A stretch of 46,498 nucleotides of DNA from Desulfonauticus sp. 38_4375 (GTDB lineage Bacteria; Desulfobacterota; Desulfovibrionia; Desulfovibrionales; Desulfonatronovibrionaceae): the NCBI GenBank assembly GCA_001507915.1, contig LGER01000008.1, positions 1 to 46,498 of the forward strand. Reading direction: 5' to 3'. The notes beneath the pieces are model-generated. The model was not told the origin of the DNA, did not search any database, and saw only the letters and a program-made list of their open reading frames with translations. How positions within the stretch are numbered: position 1 is the first letter of the stretch; every line of letters begins with the position of its first letter. A program made the translations under genes and the position numbers. This document shows, one piece after another, positions 8,617-20,900 of the stretch.

Positions 8617-9033
8617 ATGATTGTGAAAGTTGTAAAAAGAAATCAGTTTTTAAAGGTTATTTTTAAAGCCACTCTCAAGGCTGTAGATGCTTTATTAAAG
8701 GAAGTAAATGTTTTTTTACATAAATATAAAATAGTTGGTTCTAAATTTGGACTGGATCTTTGCTTGCGAGAAGCCCTGAATAATGCTATTGTCCATGGTG
8801 CCGGAGAGGATGAAGAAGAGTTAATTTTATTCTGGCTGAAAAAGGAAAAAAATAGGCTCTGTTTTTTTGTGCGTGACCCTGGAAGCGGATTTAATTATCT
8901 CAGATATGGCCAAAAACCCAACGAACTAACGCCTAGTGGTTGGGGGTTATTTTTGCTGGCCAATTATACTTCAGGGTATAAATTTTTCCCGCCAGGAAAT
9001 AAGTTGCTTTTTTGGTTTGATTTAGAAGAGTAG
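8617..9033 (+). CDS. RsbW/SpoIIAB-like anti-sigma factor serine kinase (HATPase_c)
   Basis: This 138-residue single GHKL ATPase domain has an N box (LREALNNAIVHG), a G1 box (VRDPGSGFN) and a G2-like SGWGLFLL. There is no dimerisation or sensor domain, as in anti-sigma kinases of the SpoIIAB/RsbW family. The expected role is to phosphorylate the STAS partner and to sequester a sigma factor or another target when the STAS protein is phosphorylated. No sigma factor is encoded nearby, so its target is unknown. It sits between the PP2C regulator and cheB, consistent with co-expression. Confidence 0.88.
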   Translation: MIVKVVKRNQFLKVIFKATLKAVDALLKEVNVFLHKYKIVGSKFGLDLCLREALNNAIVHGAGEDEEELILFWLKKEKNRLCFFVRDPGSGFNYLRYGQKPNELTPSGWGLFLLANYTSGYKFFPPGNKLLFWFDLEE

Positions 9034-9057
9034 AGTAAGAGGTCAAAAGGAGGAAGG

Positions 9058-10155
9058 ATGGCTTTAAGGGTTTTGGTAGTGGATGATACTATTGTTTATC
9101 GCAAAATTCTCACAGATGTGCTTGGAAATATCCCGGATGTAGAAGTTGTAGGTACTGCCAACAATGGTAAGATTGCTTTAACCAGAATTGAGAGTTTAAA
9201 GCCGGATTTGGTTACCTTGGATGTGGAAATGCCCATTATGGATGGGTTGAGCACTTTGGAGGAAATAAAAAAACGCAACCTGGATATTGGAGTAATCATG
9301 GTCAGTACCCTGACCAAAAGGGGAAGCCAGGTTACCATGCGAGCTCTGGAACTAGGTGCTTTTGACTTTATCACTAAACCTGAACATGAAAAGCAGGAAG
9401 ATAACTTTCAGGAATTGACCAGAACTTTAACTCCTAAAATCAAGGCCTATTTAAGAAGGATAGAGATTAAAAAAGCCTTAAAAAAAGGAGATAAAACTTC
9501 TGTTTCTGGTCAGTTGGATGCTTTTGAGTCCAAAGATAAAATCTATCGCAAACCAGAGGTTATTAGAAGAATAGAAAAATCTCAAATAGTAGCCATAGGA
9601 GTTTCTACAGGCGGACCCAATGCCCTGGCCACCATGCTTCCCATGCTTCCTGGGAATTTGGGGGTACCTGTTGTTTTGGTACAGCATATGCCTCCGGTCT
9701 TTACCAAGTCTTTGGCTGAAAGCCTGGATGCCAAGTGTAAGCTTAAAGTCAAAGAGGCAGAAGAGGGAGAAGTTATAGAGCCCAATGTGGTGTATATTGC
9801 CCCTGGGGGTAAGCAGATGAAGATTGTAAAAGGAGCAGGGGAAAATAGGGTGATAAAAATCACAGATGACCCTCCAGAAAACAACTGTAAACCTTCAGTG
9901 GACTATCTTTTTCGTTCTGTAGCCAAAGAGTATAAGTCCAAAGCTACAGGAGTGATTATGACTGGTATGGGCAATGACGGCACCTTGGGTTTAAAGGTAA
10001 TGAAGTCTTTTGGGGCAGTTACCATTGCCCAGGATGCTGAGACTTGCGTGGTCTATGGGATGCCCAAGATTGCTATTGAGGCAGGAGTAGTGGATATCAT
10101 TGCTCCTCTGGATAAAATCGCTGAAGAAATCGTAAAAACCGTTCGTTTTGTATGA
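9058..10155 (+). CDS. cheB: chemotaxis response regulator protein-glutamate methylesterase CheB
   Basis: This 365-residue protein has an N-terminal receiver (VVDDTIVYR; phospho-site in VTLDVEMPIMDG) and a C-terminal CheB methylesterase. The catalytic set is visible: Ser in GVSTGGPNAL, His in VQHMPP and Asp in TGMGNDGT. It demethylates and deamidates receptor glutamates to reset the array and is normally activated by CheA. The ATG follows an AAAAGGAGG site, and its stop overlaps the cheR start by four bases (ATGA). The only receptor gene here is broken, so it presumably acts on receptors encoded elsewhere. Confidence 0.96.
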   Translation: MALRVLVVDDTIVYRKILTDVLGNIPDVEVVGTANNGKIALTRIESLKPDLVTLDVEMPIMDGLSTLEEIKKRNLDIGVIMVSTLTKRGSQVTMRALELGAFDFITKPEHEKQEDNFQELTRTLTPKIKAYLRRIEIKKALKKGDKTSVSGQLDAFESKDKIYRKPEVIRRIEKSQIVAIGVSTGGPNALATMLPMLPGNLGVPVVLVQHMPPVFTKSLAESLDAKCKLKVKEAEEGEVIEPNVVYIAPGGKQMKIVKGAGENRVIKITDDPPENNCKPSVDYLFRSVAKEYKSKATGVIMTGMGNDGTLGLKVMKSFGAVTIAQDAETCVVYGMPKIAIEAGVVDIIAPLDKIAEEIVKTVRFV

Positions 10156-11003
10156 AAATAAAACCAGACGAATTTAAGATTTTAACCCAGTATATTTACA
10201 ATATATCGGGTATTCACTTAGATGCTTCCAAGACCTATCTTTTGGAGACCAGGTTAAAACCTCTTCTGGAACAGGAGAAGGTTGGTTCCTATGCTGATCT
10301 TTATCGTAAAGCCAAAGCTGATGCGACCAAAAGAATAGAAAAGGCCATTATTGATGCCATAACTACCAAGGAAACTCTTTTTTTTCGGGATAAAGGCCCT
10401 TTTGACCTGCTTAAATTTAAAATTTTACCTGACTTAATTGACCGTCGGTCTAAAACTACTTCCAAGTTTTTGCCCCTAAAGATAAAAATCTGGAGTGCAG
10501 CTTGCTCTACTGGTCAGGAAGTCTATAGTATTGCCATAGCCTTAAAAGAAACTATTCCTGACCTGGATAAATACAATATTACCATTTTGGGTACAGATAT
10601 TTCAGATGAAGCCATAGCCAAGGCAAGTTATGGTAAATATAATAAATTTGAAATTGAGAGAGGTCTTCCTGCAGATAAGCTCAGGCGTTATTTTGACCCT
10701 ACTCCAGATGGCAACTGGCGGGTAAAAGACGAAATCAGATTTATGGCCAATTTTAGAAAAATAAATTTAATGCAACCTTTTTCGGTGTTGGGCAAATTTG
10801 ATATTATTTTTTGTAGAAATGTAGCCATTTATTTTACTCCTCAAGATAAGAAAAAGCTTTTTGAAAGATTGGCTCAGGTGCTCCAGCCAGATGGTTATTT
10901 AATTATTGGCGCAACTGAGTCTCTGGCAGGAGTTACAGACCTTTTTGTTCCCAAGCGATATTTGCGAGCAATTTTTTATCAATTAAAAAGTTTTACAGGT
11001 TAA
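10152..11003 (+). CDS. cheR: chemotaxis protein methyltransferase CheR
   Basis: This 283-residue protein carries the CheR layout: a helical N-terminal domain, then a SAM-dependent methyltransferase with WSAACSTGQEVYSIA (motif I), GTDIS, and FDIIFCRNVAIYF. It methylates receptor glutamates using S-adenosylmethionine and opposes CheB. No TPR extension is present. It is coupled to cheB by a four-base overlap and ends the operon; a hairpin follows within 20 bases. Confidence 0.96.
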   Translation: MKIKPDEFKILTQYIYNISGIHLDASKTYLLETRLKPLLEQEKVGSYADLYRKAKADATKRIEKAIIDAITTKETLFFRDKGPFDLLKFKILPDLIDRRSKTTSKFLPLKIKIWSAACSTGQEVYSIAIALKETIPDLDKYNITILGTDISDEAIAKASYGKYNKFEIERGLPADKLRRYFDPTPDGNWRVKDEIRFMANFRKINLMQPFSVLGKFDIIFCRNVAIYFTPQDKKKLFERLAQVLQPDGYLIIGATESLAGVTDLFVPKRYLRAIFYQLKSFTG

Positions 11004-11019
11004 ACAGGAAAAGGATTTG

Positions 11020-11067
11020 TTTGACTTCTTTAAAGCTTTTAGAAAAAAAAGAAGTCAAAGGGTTTGT
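11020..11067 (+). terminator. terminator-like hairpin after cheR
   Basis: A perfect 12-bp inverted repeat, TTTGACTTCTTT (11020-11031) and AAAGAAGTCAAA (11048-11059), has a 16-nt loop. It is followed by GGG and TTTGTTTT. It lies between cheR and the pyruvate carboxylase gene and probably separates the two units. The stem is AT-rich, so it may be leaky. Confidence 0.6.
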
Positions 11068-11108
11068 TTTATCTTTTTCAGGTAAATAGATTTTTAGGGG
11101 AGAGCTAG

Positions 11109-14100
11109 ATGAAGAGTTTTGAAGAGGTAAAAAAAGAACTTAAGGGTAAAAAAATTTTGGTGGCCAATAGAGGTATTCCAGCCAGAAGAATTGTGCGTTC
11201 CATCTATGAGTTGGAAGCTATACCTGTGATGACAGTTACGGATATAGATAAAACTGCTCCTTTTACCTCTGGGGCTGTGGATTTACTTCTTTTGGGGAGC
11301 GATCCCAGAGCATATCTGGATATGGACCTTATTATTAGCAAGGCTAAAGCCAAAGGTATAGTAGCCATTCATCCTGGTTGGGGGTTTGCCTCGGAAAATG
11401 ATTTATTCCCTCAAAAATGTGCAGAAGCTGGGATAGTTTTTATCGGTCCAGAACAAGAAGCCATGCGCCTTTTGGGGAATAAAGTGGAAGTGCGTAAGCT
11501 GGCCAAAAAACTGGGCATACCAGTAGTTGCCGGGTCAGAAGAAGCTGTAAGTTTAGAAGAAGCCAAAGTTTTAGCCAGGGAAATTGGTTACCCGGTAATG
11601 CTCAAGGCTGAAGGCGGTGGTGGAGGTAGAGGAATCTATGAGGTTTATAGGGAAAGTGAACTGGAAAGTGCTTATATCAAGGCTTCTACCCAGGCTCAGG
11701 CAGCCTTTGGCAATCCCAGGCTCTATGTGGAAAAGTTTTTGCCTTCAGTAAGGCATATAGAGATTCAAGTAGTAGCAGATAAATATGGCAATGTATTTGC
11801 CTTTGATGAAAGGGATTGTACTGTTCAGCGCAACCATCAAAAACTCATTGAAATTACTCCTTCTCCCTGGTCCAAAATGACTGAGGAGTTGAGGAAAAAA
11901 CTAAAAGAATATGCTGTTAAACTTATTAAAGAAGTGGGATATTATTCTTTGGCTACAGTGGAGTTTTTAGTTGATGCAGAGGGTATTCCTTATCTTATAG
12001 AAGTAAATACAAGACTACAGGTAGAGCATGGAATTACCGAGTGTCGCTACGGAATAGATCTGGTAGAAGAGCAAATTGCCATTGCTTTTGGTTCTAAACT
12101 TCGTTTTAACGAAGAAAATACTATCCCTACCAACTGGGCCATGCAGGCTAGAATAAACTTAGAAGATCCACAAAATAATTTTACTCCCAATTCTGGAGTT
12201 ATTACTCGCTATATTTCTTCAGGTGGTCAGGGTATTAGGGTGGATTCCTGTGTAGGTGGAGGATATAACTTTCCCTCTCAATATGATTCTGCTGCTTCTT
12301 TGCTTATAGTTTATGGTAAAAGCTGGCCCAAGATTTTAAAAACCATGGATAGGGCTTTGCGAGAATATGTGATTGGAGGAGTAAAGAGTACTATTCCTTT
12401 TCATCGCAAAATTATCAATCATCCTGATTTTCAAACTGGAGACTTTGATACCAATTTTATTGCTACTCATCCTGAGGTAATGGTTTATAGAGATACTGAA
12501 CCAGAAAGTGTTCGGCTTTCTCATCTGGTGGCAGAGATTTCAGCCAAAGGATATAACCCTTACCTGGAACTGGGTGAGTATAGAGGGCGTTTTGACAAAC
12601 GGATAGGCAGGTTTAATCCCATTTTACCTGAAATTGATCCCAAGTCTTATACTTATCCTTATCCCCGGGGAGATAGAAAGGCCATTTTGGATATGGTCAG
12701 GGATAGTGACTATGTGCATTTTATGGACACTACTCCCAGGGATATAACTCAATCCAATAGTGGCAATAGATTTAGATTGGCTGAAGATAGGCTTATTGGC
12801 CCTTACCTGGATAATTGTGGTTTCTTTTCCATAGAAAATGGCGGAGGTGCTCATTATCATGTGGCCATGTTGGCCAATATGACCTATCCTTTTACAGAAG
12901 CTAAAGAATGGAATCAGTTTGCTCCTAAAACCCTAAAACAAATTTTAGTACGCTCTACCAATCTCCTGGGTTATAAACCCCAGCCTAAAAATTTAATGCG
13001 CCTTACTGGTGAAATGATTTGTGAACATTATGATGTGGTGCGCTGTTTTGACTTCTTAAACCACATAGAAAATATGTATCCTCTGGCTGAAGTGGTTTTA
13101 AATTCTTCCAGCAATATTTTTGAACCAGCCATTTCTCTTTCTTATGCTAAAGGATTTGATGTGGCCCACTATCTGGGAGTTGTGGAAGAAATTTTAGAAA
13201 TGGTGAAAAAGGTTGCTGGAGTTTCTTTAAAACAAGCCCAAAAGCTCATTATTTTAGGCCTTAAGGATATGGCTGGAGTTTGTCCGCCTAAGTTTATGCG
13301 TGAGCTGGTAACAGCGATTAAAAAGGCATATCCAGACCTGATTATTCACTACCATAGACACTATACTGATGGCCTTTTTGTGCCTGCTGTAGCTGAAGCT
13401 GCTAAAGCAGGAGCTAAAATAGTAGATACAGCTATTGGGGCTGCAGTGCGCTGGTATGGTCAGGGAGAAGTGCTTTCTACTGCTGCTTACTTAGAAGAGC
13501 TTGGTTTAAAGACCAATTTAAATAAAGAAATGATTAGAAAGTGTAATTTTGTCTTAAAACAGATTATGCCCTATTATGACCGTTATACTGCTCCTTACTT
13601 TCAGGGAATTGATTATGATGTGGTAGAGCATGGCATGCCTGGCGGAGCTACCTCTTCTTCTCAAGAAGGAGCCATGAAACAAGGCTATATTCACCTGCTT
13701 CCCTATATGTTGCGTTTCTTGGCTGGAATCCGCAAAGTTGTGCGTTATCACGATGTAACTCCAGGTTCACAGATTACCTGGAACACAGCCTTTTTAGCTG
13801 TTACTGGGGCTTACAAGAGAGGAGGAGAAAAAGAGGTCAGAAGGCTTCTGGAAGTACTGGAAAAGGTGGTAACTCTTCCTGAGGATAAGCTGGATGAACA
13901 GACCAAAAAAGATAGGCTTTTGATTTATAGAGATAGTAATGATGCCTTTCGCAATTTACTTCTGGGTAAATTTGGAAAATTGCCCCTGGGCTTTCCACCG
14001 GATTGGGTTTACGAAAGTGCCTTTGGAGACAAGTATCTGGAAGCTTTGCAACAAAGGACAGAAAAATCACCCCTAGAAGATTTGGTGGACATTGACATTG

Positions 14101-14786
14101 AAGCAGAGCGTCGCAAACTGGCTACTCTTATTGAAAGGGAACCTACAGAGGAAGAATTGGTCAATTACTTAAATCATCCAGGAGATGCCCTGAAAACCAT
14201 CAATCTAAGGACTCAGTTTGGAGATTCCAATAATTTGCCCCTGGATGTGTGGTTTGAAGGCCTGGAACCAGAGCAGGAGCTTAATTTTACTGATTCTAGA
14301 GGAAAACCTCATACTCTGGTGATTTTAGATATTTCTCAGCCTGACCAAAATGGTAATAGTGTGGTGCGATATAGTCTGGATTCAGAATTTTTTACTTATC
14401 AGGTAAAGGTGGCTGAAGGGACCAGGAGTGAGAAGGGTGAAGTGGAAATGGCTGATCCGAAAAATCCCTATCAAGTGGCTGCGCCCTGCAATGGTGATTT
14501 GTGGGTGATGCATGTAAAGCCAGGAGATAGGGTAAAAGAAGGAGAAGAACTTTTTAACATTTCTGTGATGAAACAGGAAAAGGCAGTTCTATCTCCTGTA
14601 AGTGGAGTGGTAAAAAGGGTCTTAAAGTTTGCCAATTATCAGGAAGATAAGAAAATGGTCCCTGTAAAAGAAGGGGAACTTATTGTAGAATTAATGCCAG
14701 CAGGTAAGTCCTGTCCTACCTGTAGAGAGGAAGTGGCTCTGGAAGAGGCCAGATTTTGTCCCAATTGTGGACAAAAACTAAGTTAA
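11109..14786 (+). CDS. pyruvate carboxylase-like biotin enzyme with C-terminal zinc ribbon
   Basis: This 1225-residue single-chain enzyme fits ATP- and bicarbonate-dependent carboxylation of pyruvate to oxaloacetate. Biotin carboxylase spans about 5-460 (glycine-rich KAEGGGGGRG; EVNTRLQVEH). The carboxyltransferase barrel (about 535-1000) begins with MDTTPRDITQS and has the lysine motif LKDMAG and a HYHRH metal-type motif. The biotinyl domain near the end has K1155 in SVMKQEK rather than the usual AMKM. The last 25 residues hold a CPTC/CPNC pair (C1202, C1205, C1217, C1220), a zinc-ribbon tail unusual for the family as I know it. The carboxyltransferase departs from common pyruvate carboxylases, so substrate identity is inferred. 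It is probably anaplerotic. Confidence 0.82.
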   Translation: MKSFEEVKKELKGKKILVANRGIPARRIVRSIYELEAIPVMTVTDIDKTAPFTSGAVDLLLLGSDPRAYLDMDLIISKAKAKGIVAIHPGWGFASENDLFPQKCAEAGIVFIGPEQEAMRLLGNKVEVRKLAKKLGIPVVAGSEEAVSLEEAKVLAREIGYPVMLKAEGGGGGRGIYEVYRESELESAYIKASTQAQAAFGNPRLYVEKFLPSVRHIEIQVVADKYGNVFAFDERDCTVQRNHQKLIEITPSPWSKMTEELRKKLKEYAVKLIKEVGYYSLATVEFLVDAEGIPYLIEVNTRLQVEHGITECRYGIDLVEEQIAIAFGSKLRFNEENTIPTNWAMQARINLEDPQNNFTPNSGVITRYISSGGQGIRVDSCVGGGYNFPSQYDSAASLLIVYGKSWPKILKTMDRALREYVIGGVKSTIPFHRKIINHPDFQTGDFDTNFIATHPEVMVYRDTEPESVRLSHLVAEISAKGYNPYLELGEYRGRFDKRIGRFNPILPEIDPKSYTYPYPRGDRKAILDMVRDSDYVHFMDTTPRDITQSNSGNRFRLAEDRLIGPYLDNCGFFSIENGGGAHYHVAMLANMTYPFTEAKEWNQFAPKTLKQILVRSTNLLGYKPQPKNLMRLTGEMICEHYDVVRCFDFLNHIENMYPLAEVVLNSSSNIFEPAISLSYAKGFDVAHYLGVVEEILEMVKKVAGVSLKQAQKLIILGLKDMAGVCPPKFMRELVTAIKKAYPDLIIHYHRHYTDGLFVPAVAEAAKAGAKIVDTAIGAAVRWYGQGEVLSTAAYLEELGLKTNLNKEMIRKCNFVLKQIMPYYDRYTAPYFQGIDYDVVEHGMPGGATSSSQEGAMKQGYIHLLPYMLRFLAGIRKVVRYHDVTPGSQITWNTAFLAVTGAYKRGGEKEVRRLLEVLEKVVTLPEDKLDEQTKKDRLLIYRDSNDAFRNLLLGKFGKLPLGFPPDWVYESAFGDKYLEALQQRTEKSPLEDLVDIDIEAERRKLATLIEREPTEEELVNYLNHPGDALKTINLRTQFGDSNNLPLDVWFEGLEPEQELNFTDSRGKPHTLVILDISQPDQNGNSVVRYSLDSEFFTYQVKVAEGTRSEKGEVEMADPKNPYQVAAPCNGDLWVMHVKPGDRVKEGEELFNISVMKQEKAVLSPVSGVVKRVLKFANYQEDKKMVPVKEGELIVELMPAGKSCPTCREEVALEEARFCPNCGQKLS

Positions 14787-14810
14787 ATTTACTTTTGAGG
14801 AGAAAGTTAG

Positions 14811-15626
14811 ATGAAAAAAACACTGCTTATTTTAGAAATGTTTCTGTTGCTTTTAGGTCAGACAGTTTATGCCCAGGATGTATTAAAGGATTTTAAAGAT
14901 AACCTGGCCCTTAATTTAGCCAGAAAAAATATAAAGAAAGAGCAAATTAAAGTAGAAAAGATTAGCGATGTTAAGGAAATTAAAGGATTTATCCTGGTCA
15001 GGGCAGAGATAACTCTACCCAACAAAAAACTTAGCCAATTTTTCCTTACCAATGGAGAAGTGGTGGCGCAAAACTTTATTCAACTGGCTACAGGCACAAA
15101 TATTTTGAATAAATACATGACTCTTTATTTTAAAGATAATTTTGATTTTAAAAAACTTACGCATTTAAAGGGAAGTGGAAAAGAAAAAAATTATTTAGTA
15201 GAAATATCTGATTTTCAGTGTCCTTTTTGCAAAAAAGCCAATGCTTTTCTGGAATCTAAACTTGCTAAAGCCAAAGATTTAGATGTTTATTTTTTAAATT
15301 ATCCTTTGGAAACTCATAAAAAGTCTTTTTTATTGGCAAAGATTTTTGAAGCAGGTTTGCAGCTAGACAAAGACTTTTCTTCAGAGATTTTTAGTAAGGA
15401 CTGGAGTAAGAAAAAAGATGAGGAGATAGTAAATTATTTTGCTAAATTAAGTGGAAAAGAAGATAAGTTTAAAAAACTGGTAAATTCTAAAGAGATTAAG
15501 AATAAGATTTTAGAACAAAAGGAACTGGCAGATAAATTTGGTTTTACCTCTACTCCTGCCTTTATTTACAATGGTAATATTATTATAGGATTGGACTTAA
15601 ACAGGCTGAATGCCATTTTTAAATGA
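14811..15626 (+). CDS. exported DsbA/DsbC-like thiol-disulfide protein
   Basis: This 271-residue protein starts with a signal peptide (MKKTLLILEMFLLLLG, likely cut after VYA near residue 21). An N-terminal region (about 25-110) resembles the dimerisation or spacer part of DsbC-like proteins. A thioredoxin-fold domain follows, with the active site C137-P-F-C140 (DFQCPFCKK) and a cis-proline segment TSTPAF near the C-terminus. It should act in the periplasm in disulfide formation, isomerisation or reduction; the sequence alone does not decide which. The ATG follows GAGGAGAAAG. A DsbB or DsbD partner is not nearby. Confidence 0.88.
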   Translation: MKKTLLILEMFLLLLGQTVYAQDVLKDFKDNLALNLARKNIKKEQIKVEKISDVKEIKGFILVRAEITLPNKKLSQFFLTNGEVVAQNFIQLATGTNILNKYMTLYFKDNFDFKKLTHLKGSGKEKNYLVEISDFQCPFCKKANAFLESKLAKAKDLDVYFLNYPLETHKKSFLLAKIFEAGLQLDKDFSSEIFSKDWSKKKDEEIVNYFAKLSGKEDKFKKLVNSKEIKNKILEQKELADKFGFTSTPAFIYNGNIIIGLDLNRLNAIFK

Positions 15627-15634
15627 GGTGTTTT

Positions 15635-15868
15635 ATGAGTAAGAACAAGATTTTTAAGTTTGAGCAAAAAGTAAACAAAAGGGAACTGGCTTCTTTTTTG
15701 CGGGATTTTGCTGATAATTTAGAAAAGGGAAATTTATTGTTAAAAAGTGAAGAGGAAGAGGTGATTCTGGAACTGCCTGAAATGGTTAAGCTAGAAATAG
15801 AAGTCAGTCAAAAGGAAAAGGAAAAGGGCATTAGAAAGACCCTGGAACTGGAAGTTAAGTGGTATTAA
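15635..15868 (+). CDS. amphi-Trp domain protein
   Basis: This small, highly charged 77-residue cytoplasmic protein matches the amphi-Trp domain pattern: KFEQKVNKRELASFLRDFAD, a central strand pair, and a C-terminal LELEVKW. Function is not established. I use the ATG at 15635 because it lies four bases after a GAGGTG ribosome site; an ATG four codons earlier overlaps the previous stop but has no better site. It sits between the Dsb-like gene and nth. Confidence 0.75.
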   Translation: MSKNKIFKFEQKVNKRELASFLRDFADNLEKGNLLLKSEEEEVILELPEMVKLEIEVSQKEKEKGIRKTLELEVKWY

Positions 15869-15871
15869 GGA

Positions 15872-17936
<2,065 letters not shown>

Positions 17937-17951
17937 GGCTAAGGCCTCTTA

Positions 17952-20900
17952 TTAATATAAAGTTCCAAAGGCTGCATCCTGGTCTATACCTGCCTCACTT
18001 TTGCCCAGAGAAAGGGCAAATTCACTAAAGCTAACAAAGGTATTGCTATCTATACTCTGTATATCTCCAAAAGCATGCAGTCCTATTTCTGGTCTGGAAT
18101 GGGCATTTTGTCCTGTGTCATTATAAAATTTATCTCCTTCTGGAGAGGTAAATTGAGTTAGACGGATGGTAGCTTCATCTTCCAGCAAAGTTGCCTCACT
18201 TACTTCTGGATTTAAAATCCAATAGTGAATGGCAGAAGTAGCTGGTTGAGGATTTGCAGCCACAGACACATCTCTAATTAGGGTAAAAAAATCTGAGGAT
18301 TCTTGCCAGGCACTTAAATCCCAGAGAGGCCAGGTAATGGGCACAGGTGATGTATTAGAATAAGTTGGGTTATAGGCTTTTCTGTTGGTATTGTCGTACA
18401 GATTGTCTGCAATGTGGCTTTCTCTGGGATTGGTGGAAGCATCACCATAAAAGATTTTTACCTCATTTACCTTTTGACCATTTATTTTCTTTTCTTCTAT
18501 TCTTAAGATTAGGGAAGTTAAATCTTTCAGCCGTCCACTATATTGCCAGCTGTCTCCTAAAATTTTAACATCCTCAGTTAAATCTTTATAGGCAATCCAG
18601 GTCCTTTTTATCTGTCCTTGTTTTACCTCTTGTTTCCAGAGAACCAGAAGTAACTTATTGGCTACTTCTTTATCGGTTTTATAAAAGGGCTTTATAGAAT
18701 TGGGGATATAGTCATTGGTGCATTCTTCACTACTGGGTCGGTAAAACATAAAAGACACACCATAACCTTCATATTTGTCTTTGTATTCCAGGTTTTCTGT
18801 TTCTGCCCACCTGAAGTTTATGCCAGTAGCTGCATATTTTAGTTTATAACCCCAACCTATTTTGACCTGAGCTGTATAGGTGAGAAGTTTGTTGTTATTT
18901 TGCCAGAAATTGGATAATTCCTGCAACTTTTTTAAGGGTAAAATGAAGTATTTATAGGGATTTTCCACATAACCCAAGAAGAGAATAGTCCCTTTATCTC
19001 CTACTGCATAAATACCCACCTTTTCATCTGACCAGACTTCATTTAGATTTTCCTTGGTGATGTTGTTTAAATCTAAGCTTGTCCAGGAAGAATCTTCTAC
19101 TTTATAAATTAAAGTGCCTTTATCTCCCACACTATAGACTAGATTACCACAATTTTGTCCCCAGATGCCGTTTAGGTTATTACTGGTAGGAGAGTTTTGG
19201 GGGTTCCAACTATTTTCCTCTCCCTGCTTGTTATTGTGATATATATTTCCTTTACTTCCAACTACATATATATCATTTAAATTACTTCCCCAGATACTAT
19301 TAAAAGAGCTTATTTTTTTATAAGTTTTAAAATATGCTTCCTGATCTGGCTTTTCTCGAAAAATAAAGGCCTTACCCTGGGTAGTTTGCCCGCAAATAAA
19401 AATGGAAGTATTTCCATTACTTTCTATTTCCCAGCTTTTTCTAAAATGTCTATCTTCCCAACTAGTTATATCATAGGGTCGCCATTGAATTCCATTTGAG
19501 AAATATATACGCTCATAATACCAGCTATTCCAGGGCCAACCTGCCCACCAGCTATTCCAGGGCCAACCTGCCCAGGTTTTTCTGTACCAATTTCCTGCCT
19601 CTCTATACCACTTAAAGGGACTGGTGCCGTAATCTCCATAAGTGGTAATGTGATTCCAGCTAGTACCCCACACTGCATAAAGGTCAGAGACACTAAAGGT
19701 TCTACCATCTTTCATTAAAACTTTTTCCCAGTTATTTCCTTCCCACTTCAGGATTGTTCCTTCATCTCCTACAGCGATGATTTTTTCTTCTCCCTTACTG
19801 CCAAACCCATAGATATCTCTTAAATTTTTCTCTACAGGAGAGGTCATCTTATTCCAGGAACTGCCATCATAGTGCAAAATAATTCCCCCATCTCCTACTA
19901 CATAAACATTGTCAAAGCTATTTCCCCAGATAGCCCTTAAATTGGCCTGAGTACCAGACTCCATAAGTACAGGGTTTAAGTCTAAAACTAAAGGCAGGTC
20001 GTGAAAATTAGCCATTCTATTTTTAAAATATCCATGATTGGTTCCTATTTTGGAGTTAGTATCTACATATTGGTTGGCATGATTATTTCCTGTATCCCAG
20101 TTGTTAAGGTTTTCAAAGGTATCTTGTCCGCCTGGTTCATTACTTAGAGGTACAGCTTCTTCTCCACCTCCTGGGATTTTTAGTTCATCAGTAATGGGAA
20201 TGTAGTAAGCTACTTTTCTACTTACCTTTAAAGGACTTTGCCCCACTATTCCTTCAGATTCAATAATAGCACTGGTTTTAAGTAGTACTTCAGTATCTTC
20301 ATCAATAGAAATATTAAAATTAGTCCCATCTTCTTTTCTTAGTTCAGTTAAAACAATAGAGCCCTCTTCCTTGAAGTGGTAAAAATAGTTTTCTCCATTT
20401 ATTTCAATATATCCATTGCGTAGGGGTAGTATGGAAAAAAGAGTATCATTACCTGCCAGGACTAAAGAGGAGCCAGTAGTTAAAGTTTGCGAGTATTTGG
20501 GGTAAAAGACAAAGTAGGCATGAGCATTGGCACTTACTGTAATGGGTTGGTTTAAAGTGACCTTTACTTGAGAACTATCAATTTTTGTTCCCTGGGTATA
20601 GCTATAGGTTGTAGAACCTATTTTTAGCTTGCCTTCTGCTGGGAAGTTTAAGTGAGTGGGCAGAGTGCCAGGAGCTTTTAAGATTATGGTGGTAGCTTCA
20701 TTGTAGTCTGAAGAAACTCGCAAAAAATAAGGATAGATGTGCAAAGTAAAACTGGAGCCATCCTGAAATTGAAAGCTAGATTTGTCCAGCTCCTCCAGGC
20801 GATTAAATTTACTTACGATGTCTTCTTCATTTAAAAATTCACTGGCGGCATAACGATAGCCTGCTTCTGCCAGATAAGTAGTCCTTTCTCCTAAGGTGGA

